Below are positions 11,984-21,680 of a DNA stretch of 64,000 nucleotides, piece after piece. A program made the translations under genes and the position numbers. Source of the DNA: Hydractinia symbiolongicarpus. Its lineage: Eukaryota; Cnidaria; Hydrozoa; Anthoathecata; Hydractiniidae. A model generated the notes under the pieces. It saw only the letters and a list, made by a program, of their open reading frames with translations. It was not told the DNA's origin and ran no database searches. Location: NCBI RefSeq assembly GCF_029227915.1, contig NC_079876.1, positions 24,704,328 to 24,768,327 of the forward strand, given 5' to 3'. The first letter of the stretch is position 1. Every line of letters starts with the position of its first letter.

Positions 11984-12454
11984 ACATCTTTACTGTCAAC
12001 CAAATCCTTAGGAATATACACTTTTCGTAGGTGGAATCCTTCCGTAGCCAATTATGAAGCGTTATGGCAGCAATTGCGATGGTTTTAACCTTTTCTGGTT
12101 CCAGTGGGAATGGGCGTCTAAACACTCTCCAACAATTGGCTAAAATACCAAATCCACAAGTAGATGGACCAGTTTATCAAAATGGCCAACGTCCATCCCT
12201 ACATATCCTTTGAATCCTTCTAGATCTTCTTCCTTTAATTCTTTGAACAAGGTGTGAAAGGCTCCATCGACCTTCCTACGTTGTAACCATGGCCTTGTCC
12301 AAATAGATCGTTTGGATTGTTTTTTCTTTGTTTCTTCTTTATCAAGAAGAAGTGCAATAGAAGCAATTATTATACTTCGATCAACTGCGACGGCCATCAT
12401 TAATCACTGTCACACATGTTTTGGTTTCATTTTCATAAATTTTGTTTCATGTGC

Positions 12455-12549
12455 TGGAACTCATGCGACACGGAAACAACTTTGTATGCGATTGCAACAA
12501 ATTTTTTTTGTTGCAATCGCATGAAAATTGTTGCCGTGTCCCCGTAGCT
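12455..12549 (-). repeat. Harbinger right terminal repeat, self-palindromic
   Basis: Reverse complement begins AGCTACGGGGACACGGCAAC and matches the left terminus over about 45 bases before the central A/T run; the inner half is again its inverse. The flanking TAA at 12550-12552 matches that at 6333-6335. Confidence 0.85.
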
Positions 12550-12552
12550 TAA

Positions 12553-13687
12553 AACAACAGTTTTGTTTTTTACATTTCAGATTCAAATTATCGTTCGAAT
12601 TCGATAGTTTTATTAAAAAAGAAAGCAACCTCGGTCCCAGAACACAAAAATGATAGAAGAAACAAAGAGCTTTAATCAATCTAACATCATGTTGAGTGAA
12701 CATTGTTTGAAATAACTTTTTCAGGATAACTTTGTTTCCATGAGATACGCGCGCACATGGTAAGCCGGGGGAAAAATTAAGTTACTCTAACTATAACGAT
12801 CCCGTGGGGCTTTTAAAACAGAAAATAAAAAAACCAAACACGTTTAAAAAAATAAATTAGTTTTAATAATATAAAAAATAGAGTTTCATTTTTTAAAGTA
12901 ATGAAAAAAAAAAGAATTAAATGTTTAAATTATGGTTTTACCCCCAAAAAAGTATTGGTTATAAAAAATTATCAAATCCTTTCTTAGTTTGAAGCGATCT
13001 AACTATAAGCATAACAGTGTTTTCTCTTTACCAGTGGAAAAAGGATATGCATGAAATCTCATAACGAAGGCTTTTCCGAAATGTCTTCCGGTAATCTGCA
13101 ATATTTTAACTTAACATTATTTGTTTTGCTTTATAGATTTCCTTATCTATCCGAGCAGTGTTTAACTTCCCCTTAGTGAAGTGAAACTTAAAAGTGAAAT
13201 TTACAACAAAAGACATGAGACCTTACGTCCTTTAAAAGCAATTAAAACTTCGGGCCGTAGCCTTGGTTTACTCATTGACATGATAGCACGTGCCCAAAGT
13301 AGCGATACTTCACCTGAATTTGAATATCGGTCTGCTTATGTGAGAGTGGAAAAGCCGTACGGGCTTTTAAAAAAGGAGTATAAAGCCGCAGGGGGTTTCT
13401 GCAAGGGTTGCGAAAAACAATAATAGCCAAGCGAACAAGTCTTGTAAAGCAAAAAATGTTGAAGTATAAATTATATAAGAAATAGTCTTTCTATATGGTC
13501 GGAGAACAAAATATTTTACATATTGGTACCACTTGCTGAGACGAGAGAGCGCAAAAAGAGGAAAAAGTTCCGAAACAGGTAAAGAATTAAAACAAAAGAG
13601 ATTCGGCAATTTTTCAGACCTGCAACCACTGTCACTTTCTAATATTAAGAAACGTTTAAATTATTTTTGATTTCCGTCGCCGCTATG
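12553..13687. repeat. Gene-free region with dispersed repeats R2 and R3
   Basis: No gene is supported. Positions 12951-13014 match 22656-22719 over 64 bases with a single mismatch (R2). The adjacent 13040-13360 matches 23685-23975 more loosely (R3; shared GGTAATCTGCAATATT and GCAGTGTTTAAC). Here R2 and R3 are contiguous; in the second copy about 0.94 kb separates them. The small open frame at 13181-13423 lies inside R3 and has no recognisable domain. Confidence 0.6.
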
Positions 13688-13860
13688 CGGGGAGGAATCT
13701 TTAAAATCGCCTGATGGGAGATAGACAGATAGAGAGAGACAGCACAAAGCCCGGACGCTGTTAAGTTTTTGTCCAAGCTAAACGCTCGGAAAATTCCATT
13801 TTTGCGAAAGCCAATGAAGATGCTTCATTTTAATCTCTGTCAATTAAATGACCAATCGGA
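13688..13860 (+). repeat. Dispersed repeat R1, second copy
   Basis: Shares the exact 21-base core with 189-209 (here 13694-13714), followed by a GATA/GAGA tract and a CCGGACGC..AAGCTAAA segment that resembles the first copy. It runs up to the (TA)n tract. Confidence 0.6.
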
Positions 13861-13901
13861 ACAGAGAGTGTCCTCTTCGTGTGGCCAGAACATTCCATGT
13901 G

Positions 13902-14181
<280 letters not shown>

Positions 14182-14650
14182 GCACAGGATTTTTTTATTA
14201 TTTGCAGAAAGGTTGTCGAAAGGTGACAAAATTTTATTGTTGCTTGCAGTAAGCAGTCGGTGAACTGGTAATTAACCTGTAACAATATATAGTTAGCCGA
14301 TGCTGTATTTACAGCTAACTGCGTCTTTTCCATGTTTTTTCTTGAAATCAGAATAGTTTTGTTGTTTAATAATATAGACGACATATGTACTGCTAGCTAC
14401 AGTAAAATTATATCTATTTTGCAAAATCGTTTCTTGTTCTTTTTCTTGGTTTTAATTGAAGCACATCTTTATGTTGACCTATATAATATAGATGGCTACA
14501 GGGAGTCGACAACGAAGAAAAGTGAAAATTTAAGTAGAGAAACATATATCGTATAAGTAGGTGTATAAGCGGCTAATTATACTGTACGCACCGTATATAT
14601 GATTATTCTGCATAGATATATAGAATGGCTATGGTAGCAAAATATTGAAT

Positions 14651-14723
14651 TGCCGCCAGGGGAATCGAACCCCGTTTTCCTGCACAAAGTTCCAGAGTTA
14701 TAACCACCAAGCTATGTCGCTAT
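14651..14723 (-). ncRNA. tRNA-derived remnant (SINE head or tRNA pseudogene)
   Basis: On the minus strand a perfect internal box B, GGTTCGATTCC (14661-14671), is preceded at the right distance by a box A-like TAGCTTGGTGG (14704-14714). The T-arm can form GGGG/CCCC with the TTCGATT loop. The 7-base acceptor arms do not pair and no standard anticodon loop is found, so this is not a working tRNA gene. It is probably the tRNA-related head of a SINE or an old tRNA pseudogene. Confidence 0.55.
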
Positions 14724-16562
14724 TGAAAACAGCTAACTATTCTGTTACTGGCTAATTATCAGTTCTCCTTGTTTCTAAAGAGAAGTTTTCACGAAGCGAA
14801 TTGAGCGGCGAATTTGACGGCGAATTGTATCTGAGAATGCGCAGTTCGATGCAATTAAATTTGAGTTTACGTCTGTTGAATTTGTGGTGATTCTGAAGTA
14901 AGAAATGGCACATATATTTTAATAAACTTTCTACCAATATTATAAAGCAAAACCTCTCGATATGAGAGAAAATAACCACACAGAAAAATGCCTTTGTATA
15001 TTTTGAAATACTTTACTCATTTATTTCGATCAAAAATATAAATATTTAACGATAAAATTAGATAACACAGACCTTGAAATCAAAATACAAAAGTATACGT
15101 CTTGTTCGCTGGCGAAAGGTTGAAAAATGAGGATATGTGTAGCCCGTAGTGCTGCGCTTTTTCTAGCGCTACAGGGTTGATGACTCAGCATTATATGGGC
15201 GGAAATTGTGTGAAATAAAATCGCTTTTGCTTACAGGATTATCATAGTTTCTGAATCATTATAATAAACATTATAACAACAATTTTTTGTATGATGTTCA
15301 CTGCATTCGTTTGTCTTTTAGTAATGGTGACAGGCATTTTAATTCCATTATCACATTTTACATTCTTTTAAACATCTGATCTGTAAATGTATTCTGTGTA
15401 TATAAAGGATAAGTGATCCCGTGGATTTTTCCACGGATTGAGGACTCCCTAAAAATACCCGTGCTGCGAAAAAACAAAAATACGTACTATTTTTATGCCG
15501 TACGGAGGAGATTACACTACGTAACACTTTTATTTATGGCTTAATCTGGTGTTTCGACGCCTCGTTCCCAGGCTAATTAATTAAATGAGTTTACGTCAAT
15601 CAGATTTATCAACGTTGTTATGATGTCAAAAATAAGTATTTTGTCGATTAGCAATTGAGATATAGTTGATAACTAACTTTTTAAGGGAAAACTTAATGTC
15701 ACCTTTGTCTCTCAATAGCACCTTGTCAGAGTGTAATATAAAAGATAGATAATTTTTTTGCTAACGTCAGCATCTTCGTGTGACTTAATACCATTGTTGC
15801 TTTTTTGTTCTCGTTTAATGTTCCGTTAGTAATATAGATTATAACATATCTTTTAATTTGTGTAAGAAATTGTGAAGATCATGAAAAACAGATGAGACAG
15901 GTGGTAAGATTAGCCAAAATGTTTGAATAAAAAAAAATATAGCATTTTTCATTTTCAAGAGTTTATTATGGTGCTTTAAAGCAATGTGTTTATTATAAAT
16001 TGCTTAGTGTATTTTGTGGAAAAATAATAATAGTCACAATGTTTCATATAATTTGAGCAAGTAATATAAAAGATATGAAAATCCAAATTTACAGGAGGTA
16101 CTATATGCCCTTCACCCTTTCATACCAAACAGGGGTTGACAAACAAGCTAAGAAATACATTTTAAAAGATCATGGAAAAAATTAGTAAGTTTAAAAAACG
16201 ACACTTTAATAATTGAAATGCAGTACTTCTATAACAACTTGTTTTTATGTTTACACCAAGAACATCTTTTTTAGATCGGGAAGGTGATGTTTGTCTTCCC
16301 GTCCCGATATAAAAAAGACACAATAAGCGCTGCGAAGGAGGTTGTGTTTGTAAATATCTGAATAAAACTCATCTAGAATTAAAAATTAACAATTCGTTTT
16401 TTACAAAATTACATAAATTTTAAATTACATAGTGCATAGTCAAACTCAGAGTGCACAATAACTGTGGTTGTGAATGGCCAATGTTCTTTTTATCATCTTC
16501 GCTCTCTTTACATATCTTCCTTCACTCATATAAACCAGTTCTGTATAATGCCTTTGTGCATA
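14724..16562. other. Intergenic, no gene seen
   Basis: AT-rich sequence without a supported gene. Minor structures only: an imperfect inverted repeat around 16277-16308 (TCGGGAAGG..CTTCCCGTCCCGA) and a GTGGATTTTTCCAC hairpin near 15421. Nothing links them to a function. Confidence 0.5.
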
Positions 16563-16568
16563 TTTAAT
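16563..16568 (-). terminator. Poly(A) signal candidate of MS4A-like gene A
   Basis: ATTAAA on the minus strand, about 90 bases past the stop codon at 16658. It is the common variant of the animal poly(A) signal; gene B has the same hexamer at a similar distance. Confidence 0.5.
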
Positions 16569-16657
16569 AAAGTATATTTACATGATGCATCTAAATGACG
16601 ACAAAAAGTTATCTTTAAAATACAAATATCATTTAGCCCGATGTATTTGGGAGAAAC

Positions 16658-19600
16658 TTATTGCGTGTATGATGGAGGTGGATATGTCATCTGAGCTTTC
16701 TCTTCATAACTTGGACCGGGTTGTACCAGTTGCACTTGTGGATGTTGATCCAGTTGATGATGTTGGGGTTGTTGCATTGGTGGTGGTTGTTGATATTGCA
16801 GCTGCTGTTGGTAGTTGTAGGGAACAGGATTCATGACCCCAGCAGTTACTGGGTACGTTTGGTTTGTTTGCACAGTGTAAGTGGTGACTTGCTGTGGTTG
16901 AGTTTGGAAAACAATTCCTTAAAATAATAGTAATAAAAAAATTATTTTCAAAGACCATTTCTTGTGTTTTATGATAAACAACCAAGGTCATGAAAACACT
17001 CTCAAACATGCTTTCAGTTTCCAAACAGACAAAATAATATAAAAAAACCTCGTGATCGTGACGGTGCTCCACAACATGAGCAAGAAACCAAGCAACAAAG
17101 AATTGCAGCTGTCAATGCAACAAAGAACTCGATGATCATACATGTGAGAAGAACAGCGTAGATGGCTTTACCAGCGTTTTTATGTACATTGCAACCAAAT
17201 TTGCCATAATACTTGTAATAGGTGTGATAATAATCGGTGTGGAGAGTGTAATAAGTGTAGCTGTAGTAGTAGCTGTAACTGGGTACCCTGTAGTAGTAGG
17301 TATGGTATCTGACGTAATACATCGCAGAACAATTGGAGTAGTGCCTAGAAGAAGAAAAGCATGACAAATAAAATACATTAAACAGTTTGTACAGGACCAG
17401 TGTTTTTTGTCTGGTCCAAAGGATGTGACGAAGAATTGGCAAACACTGGCGTACCTTGCTTGAGTTTAAATAAAGAGAATATTTTAAAAAATCATCTAGT
17501 GTCATAGTAACGTTATTAATCATATGCCCAACTAACTGTGCAATATGTTTGTGTTTGAAGCTCTTATCAGTATTACGTGTAATCTTATCGCCAAGTGATT
17601 GGGCTTTTGAGTTTTCTGGTCACATGAAATAATAATGGCTCAAATACAAAAGAGTGAACATTTGTTTTAAGAAAAATAAATCGTGTATTTTACAGACTTA
17701 TTTATGCAAATATATAACCCAATATGTTTCTCAATAGTGCTGCGAACATTAATAAAAGTTTTGTTTTATATTTAAGCAGTTGATCTTCTTGATTTACATT
17801 CAAAATCGCTTTTATGAGAAAACAATAGTTATGTTTGTATTATTTGTTTTTAGTCCGGTAATTACTAGTCGCATTATCCGACTTTTCTTTTATTTGTAAA
17901 GTCAACCAAACCAACTTCGCTCTCAAACTTTTACCTGATTTATCAAGGGGTCTACCGAAAGGGTGGTACGCAGCACCACTTAATCCTTCTTTCTGTTTCT
18001 TTCCTTGGTTACAAACATAACATATTTTCGATTTGGCTCTCACAACACAATAGAAATCTCAAACTTTTAAGTGAAACTCAAGCCTGTGTTTTATGAAAGC
18101 AATTTATTCCAACACATTTCAAGTGTTATATAGATTTACGTGCAGTAGCCGCATCACTACATACTACGGTGAAACTTCACGCCACCAGAAGGTAAGAACA
18201 GGGAAGTACTCTCCACATACAGCAAATCTATGTTGCCTAGCAACAGTGCTGTATCTGATCACCTGATCGCATAAAAGCCGCCAATTATATGGTATGCTTT
18301 AGTAACTTAAGTATATAATCTAACGCTGTATCTTATTTATTATATTTTTAATTTAATCTTATAGGATTCTTGTGCTGTAACCATCAAGTAGTATTACTGT
18401 GTTTTATCGGTTTTTACATTTCTATGAGCGTCAACGAAATATACGTACTCAAACAAACTTTTGGAATTTCCTGATCCTTTTTAAAAAAAAGTTACAGACA
18501 ACCTTCTCTTATTCTGTTTAACGGCGAATGAAAAATTTTTATTTAAAGGTTTTTTCAGGGTCAGATGGAGGTATAAGCAAGATAAGCGCGCGCTTACTTT
18601 TAAAAACGTAGAGAAAAAGCCCATGCGGGTCGCGTGTGTAGTTTTCGTTGTATTATTTAAGAAGTCTGGTAAGGAAGTTGTGTTTTTTCTTATTGCGCTT
18701 ATTCAGTTTCCTAAACAAAGTAGATAAATACTTTTCTGAGCAAACGAAACGAAAAGCAACTTTGCTTTCTTGCTTATTAAAGAATAAGCAAGTAAGCGTC
18801 TCAAAGTTGATATATTTGCTTCTTTGCATGGAGAGAATGCGGAGATAAAAAACTACTTTACTATCGCGTATAAGCAAATAAGCAAAAAAAGGCAAGGTAG
18901 ACAGAATTTCTCAACCTTAACAAAGTTAATGCAAACATAAGTCCACTTTGCTTGTGTTTATAAGCAATCAACAATCGATGGGTTGTTGCTAGGGAAGATT
19001 ATTCTAGGGTAGCTATGCTAGGTTTCTCTCTGCAAGAATATCTTTAGTGAATGAGATACTTATTTATTATTCACTAAACCACTAGTTGAGGATGTGTGCA
19101 AGCTAAGTTTTTCCACTGGCTATGTTCTGTATGGAATTTCTGGGCTGTGCTATATTTTGTGAAAAAGTGGGTTTGTGTAGCTACTGTTTTGTCTTAACAC
19201 TCAAAAATATTCTTAAGTGTTCATGTGGTGATTCATTTGTTATTTTATACATAATAGCAAGGATACACTAGTAGATGGATTTCAATAAAATATTGAGCCA
19301 GCATGATGAATGGAAAAGAAAGTTTTATGAAGTTGTATGGAAAGTCCATCAATTTCGTGGTATTCTTCGCCAAGACGACTGGGCATACGTTATACATAGC
19401 AATATGGTTAGAAAAAGTGCTGCTTCATTATCAAGATTGAGGCCAGTCAGGTATACCTATAATATACATGCTTTTTTCATAAGCCTAACATTATAGTTTT
19501 AATCTGGTAAACTTACTAATAAATTTTATTTCATAACTCCTTCCTATCAAATGTGTGTTTTTTCTTGTTATGCCCGTCAGTGTCAGTGGAGATGGTAACT

Positions 19601-21647
19601 GTCTTTACAGATCTAATTCTGTGTTGCTGGTTGGTGATAAAACGCCAGCTTCAATTTTGAGAATTTTGACCTCTTTGGAAATGTATCAAAATGCAACATA
19701 TTACGCTGAACATCGAATGCTCCAACAATTTCCTAACAATAATTTTGTGCAATGTTTATCGGATGTTGGTTGTGACGTGTACACAAAGACGAAGTCAAGA
19801 AAACAAGCCATAATTGAGAGAGCAAAACATGTTTCAAAATCCTTCATTTGGTCATCGTTTATGTGCGTTTTATCAATTTGTAATGTTATTGAGGTATGAT
19901 GAGTTTTTCATGAGTATGCACGCTTGATTTTTTTATTTATTTATTGTCTAAAATCCTGTGATTAAATGGTATGATATTTATGATACAATTTCGTAAAAGG
20001 TTCAGGTTCGATTCCTGACAGGAGTAAACTATATGTGATGCAGGCAGTACCTTTAAAATTTGTGTCACTCTATATATTTTTTTAATTTTGTAGCATCCTT
20101 TTACCACCTATCAAAGTTTATGATATAAACAAATGGGCAATTTATTCAACACATTTGTTGAGCCCAGGACAGGTGTTGCTGGTATTTCTGTGAAGGTATT
20201 TTGGTATTCCGGCCCATAGTAACATATGCCCAGTTGAATATGTGGGGGATATTTTGGAAAAGGTGCTCTACCAACAGATATCACCTCTTTACTTAAAACT
20301 ACAAACATGTACACATTTCCATCAATTCGTGAAGTTTTGAGAATTTTGGCGAAAATTCCTGTAACCTCATGCACTTGTATAATTAGTGATTTTTGACAAA
20401 AAATTTGACGACAATATTTCTGTTTACATTATCAGATTTTGTTGATTCAAATAAATCTGTTAGACAAAATCTGATAGTAACCAGAATGTTTCCAGATTCT
20501 TGATTGTTCTTAATTTGTGACAAAATTCCGACTCAGGTTGTTTAGTTGTAAAAAACACAATTTGTTCTTACTTTTCGGCACAAAATAACGTCGTTTTTTT
20601 ATGCTGTTGTTCTTACAAAAAAGCGGGTAGTTCTCTCATATTTCCTAGAAACGTCTGAAAAATATATCAGAACAGATGATTTAATTTGTCCAATCAGTTG
20701 TTACAAATTTGTTAGCTGAAATACTACGTTTAATTCTATTGACCATGTCTTTTGTTTTCCTGAATGTGTTACGGGTCTCGAAATGAATTTCTAGCAAATT
20801 CTTGAGAAACAGAAGACGTACCCTAAGACGATGGCATACATGACCCCAGCATAAAATGAAGCAACTGTTGACACAATGTTGAACGCCATTGAAGTACCAA
20901 GCAGACATCGATTATTTGGATGGGATGCAGACGAAGTGGCAAGTATACCAGTTATAATAATCCAAATACCGCCCCATATGGCGTACCCACCGCCGTTTGC
21001 CCAATTACTGTGCAGTCCTGCAGCTGCACCAATCCCACATCCAACAGATATTGTTCCAATAACAATTTGCGTGATACCTAAAATGTTTTTTACCGCATTA
21101 CCTCGGTTACAACATTGGAAGGATGGTGTCAGAATATACAATAATATATAATTAAATGAAGCAGTAATTGTCTTAATCTTTACTATAGAAAACGATGAAT
21201 AAATAATCCTTTTGATCCTATCAGCTCACTGGAAGCGTTTACACACATCTTTCGTTTAGTTTTTAAGGTAAGTGAAATACCGACTTAAAATGTTAATTGA
21301 TGCGTAAGAAAAGCTAATAAAAAGTCCAATCAAAACACAACATGCCCGAAGCTATTACCGTTGGTATTAAAATTAGCGTCTGACATAGGTAAAACAAATT
21401 ACAAATATCTGCATGGTTAAAAGTGAATGCTAAATATATGACTGATGTAGTACTGCTAGGTACAGTTTTATGATAAAGCTCCCTCATATAGATTAAAGTT
21501 TCCATATAGCAAAACAAACATACCTAAGCCACGGATAGCCGCCACTTTTAAAGTGCTTTGAGGCGGTGCAGTAGATACGACCGCATGCGGAGCCGGTGCA
21601 GGTGCCGCAACTGTTTGAACTGGTTGCGCCATTGGGTATGTGGTCAT
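16658..21647 (-). CDS. MS4A/CD20-like four-transmembrane protein, gene A
   Basis: Four exons on the minus strand: 21647-21524, 21077-20822, 17344-17049 and 16917-16658. All junctions are GT-AG and the intron phases are 1, 2, 1. Lengths sum to 936 nt with an open frame (311 aa). Exon 1 encodes a Pro/Ala-rich cytoplasmic N-terminus ending RGLG. Exon 2 carries ITQIVIGTISVGCGIG, IWGGIWIIITGIL and SMAFNIVSTVASFY, the first three MS4A membrane segments. Exon 3 has a very tyrosine-rich outer loop and the fourth segment (AVLLTCMIIEFFVALTAAIL). Exon 4 is a Gln/Pro-rich tail ending PPPSYTQ, which holds a PPxY motif known to bind WW domains. MS4A proteins sit in the plasma membrane as small signalling or channel-associated proteins; the role here is unknown. 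Intron 2 is 3.5 kb, enlarged by an OTU-carrying transposon. Confidence 0.9.
19275..19899 (+). CDS. OTU-family cysteine protease-like protein, two clear exons (3' end uncertain)
   Basis: Exon 1 is 19275-19450 (MDFNKILSQHDEWKRKF..LSRLRPV) with donor CAG/GTATAC. Exon 2 starts at 19581 after CCCGTCAG, keeps the frame and encodes SGDGNCLYRS, the D-G-N-C catalytic signature of OTU deubiquitinases. It continues LRILTSLEMYQNATYYAEH to GTATGATG at 19894, which is either a stop (TGA, 19897-19899) or a donor leading to a third exon from 20094. The catalytic His expected near the C-terminus is not identified, so activity is uncertain. OTU domains cleave ubiquitin chains, and OTU proteases are known passengers of some transposons. 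In the second copy (43229 on) the exon 1 counterpart is broken, so this copy is the better preserved. Confidence 0.65.
19952..20026 (+). ncRNA. tRNA-like sequence in Z1
   Basis: Counterpart of 43627-43701. The T-arm TCAGG-TTCGATT-CCTGA is perfect, and box B GGTTCGATTCC is canonical. The D-arm is weaker here (ATTA/TGAT) and the acceptor arms pair at six of seven positions (AATCCTG with CAGGAGT). The anticodon stem is non-standard. It lies between OTU exon 2 and the conserved 3' segment. Confidence 0.45.
20111..20374 (-). other. Conserved minus-strand ORF of the OTU element, copy 1
   Basis: A reading frame of 87 codons on the strand opposite the OTU gene. The first 57 residues (MHEVTGIFAKILKTSRID.. 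to ..GICYYGPEY) are nearly identical to those of the second copy (43823-44077). It follows a possible acceptor (ATACAAG/TGCATG). No domain is recognised. It may be an exon of an antisense gene or a by-product of strong conservation of the DNA. Confidence 0.35.
20431..20475. repeat. Short perfect inverted repeat
   Basis: ATCAGATTTTGT (20431-20442) and ACAAAATCTGAT (20464-20475) form 12-bp perfect arms around a 21-base loop, just past the truncated end of Z1 in the same intron. Possibly a remnant of another small element. Confidence 0.5.
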
Positions 21648-21680
21648 GATTGGTTATTGATTTCTAATACAAAAAAAAAA
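21648..21680 (-). promoter_or_regulatory. Splice acceptor just upstream of the gene A start codon
   Basis: On the minus strand a long pyrimidine run (CCTC then T11) ends GTATTAG, giving an exon that starts at 21663 only 16 bases before the ATG. Gene B has the same arrangement (exon start 27318, 18 bases before its ATG). Either a 5'-UTR intron or a spliced-leader trans-splicing site; hydrozoans such as Hydra are known to use spliced leaders. Confidence 0.55.

Larger units (their letters stand above)
7525..12400 (-). pseudogene. PIF/Harbinger transposase remnant, split by Copia, catalytic core deleted
   Basis: Reading from 12400 downwards gives KRSIWTRPWLQRRK..GAFHTLFKELKEED, the usual N-terminal region of Harbinger transposases. 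It then passes from GHFDKLVHLLVD directly into FGILANCWRVFRRPFPLEP and TLHNWLRKDSTYEK, which belong to the C-terminal third. The DDE catalytic middle is therefore missing. A one-base frameshift follows near 12030. The reading continues to KDLVDSKDV at the Copia insertion point and resumes on the far side (7595-7525) with TTGEIIEGSWRRDPPTESWN, the normal family C-terminus. The continuity across 7599 and 11984 proves that Copia entered an existing Harbinger copy. Confidence 0.85.
6336..12549. mobile_element. PIF/Harbinger DNA transposon, interrupted by Copia
   Basis: The ends are inverted copies beginning AGCTACGGGGACACGGCAAC and are flanked by the 3-bp direct repeat TAA (6333-6335 and 12550-12552), the usual Harbinger target type. 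Inside are the two genes typical of the superfamily: a MADF/Myb-like DNA-binding protein on + (6777-7524) and a transposase on - (12400 down to about 7525). A complete Copia retrotransposon (7600-11983) sits within the transposase C-terminus, so about 1.8 kb is Harbinger sequence proper. The transposase lacks its central catalytic region, so the element could only have moved with help from another copy. Confidence 0.9.
18558..20375 (+). mobile_element. Truncated copy of the OTU-carrying hAT-like element (Z1), in intron 2 of gene A
   Basis: Starts CAGGGTCAGATGGAGGTATA, the same terminus as the full element at 42068. It stays closely similar to 42068-44084, then diverges abruptly at CATGCACTTGT (about 20375). 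No right TIR is found, so the 3' end is deleted. Relative to the other copy it lacks two segments of about 80-100 bases (42490-42590 and 42787-42860). Its left flank keeps the subterminal ATAAGC motifs. It lies antisense inside the 3.5-kb second intron of the MS4A-like gene A, whose paralogue has an intron of only 302 bases at the same place. Confidence 0.8.

Noticed and set aside
14651-14723. Functional tRNA gene on the minus strand
   Set aside because: Box A and B are good but the acceptor arms do not pair and there is no standard anticodon loop.
18648-18895. Paired small ORFs on both strands repeated at 42160-42389
   Set aside because: They lie in the motif-rich subterminal part of the OTU element; the similarity is DNA-level repeat conservation and no domain is present.
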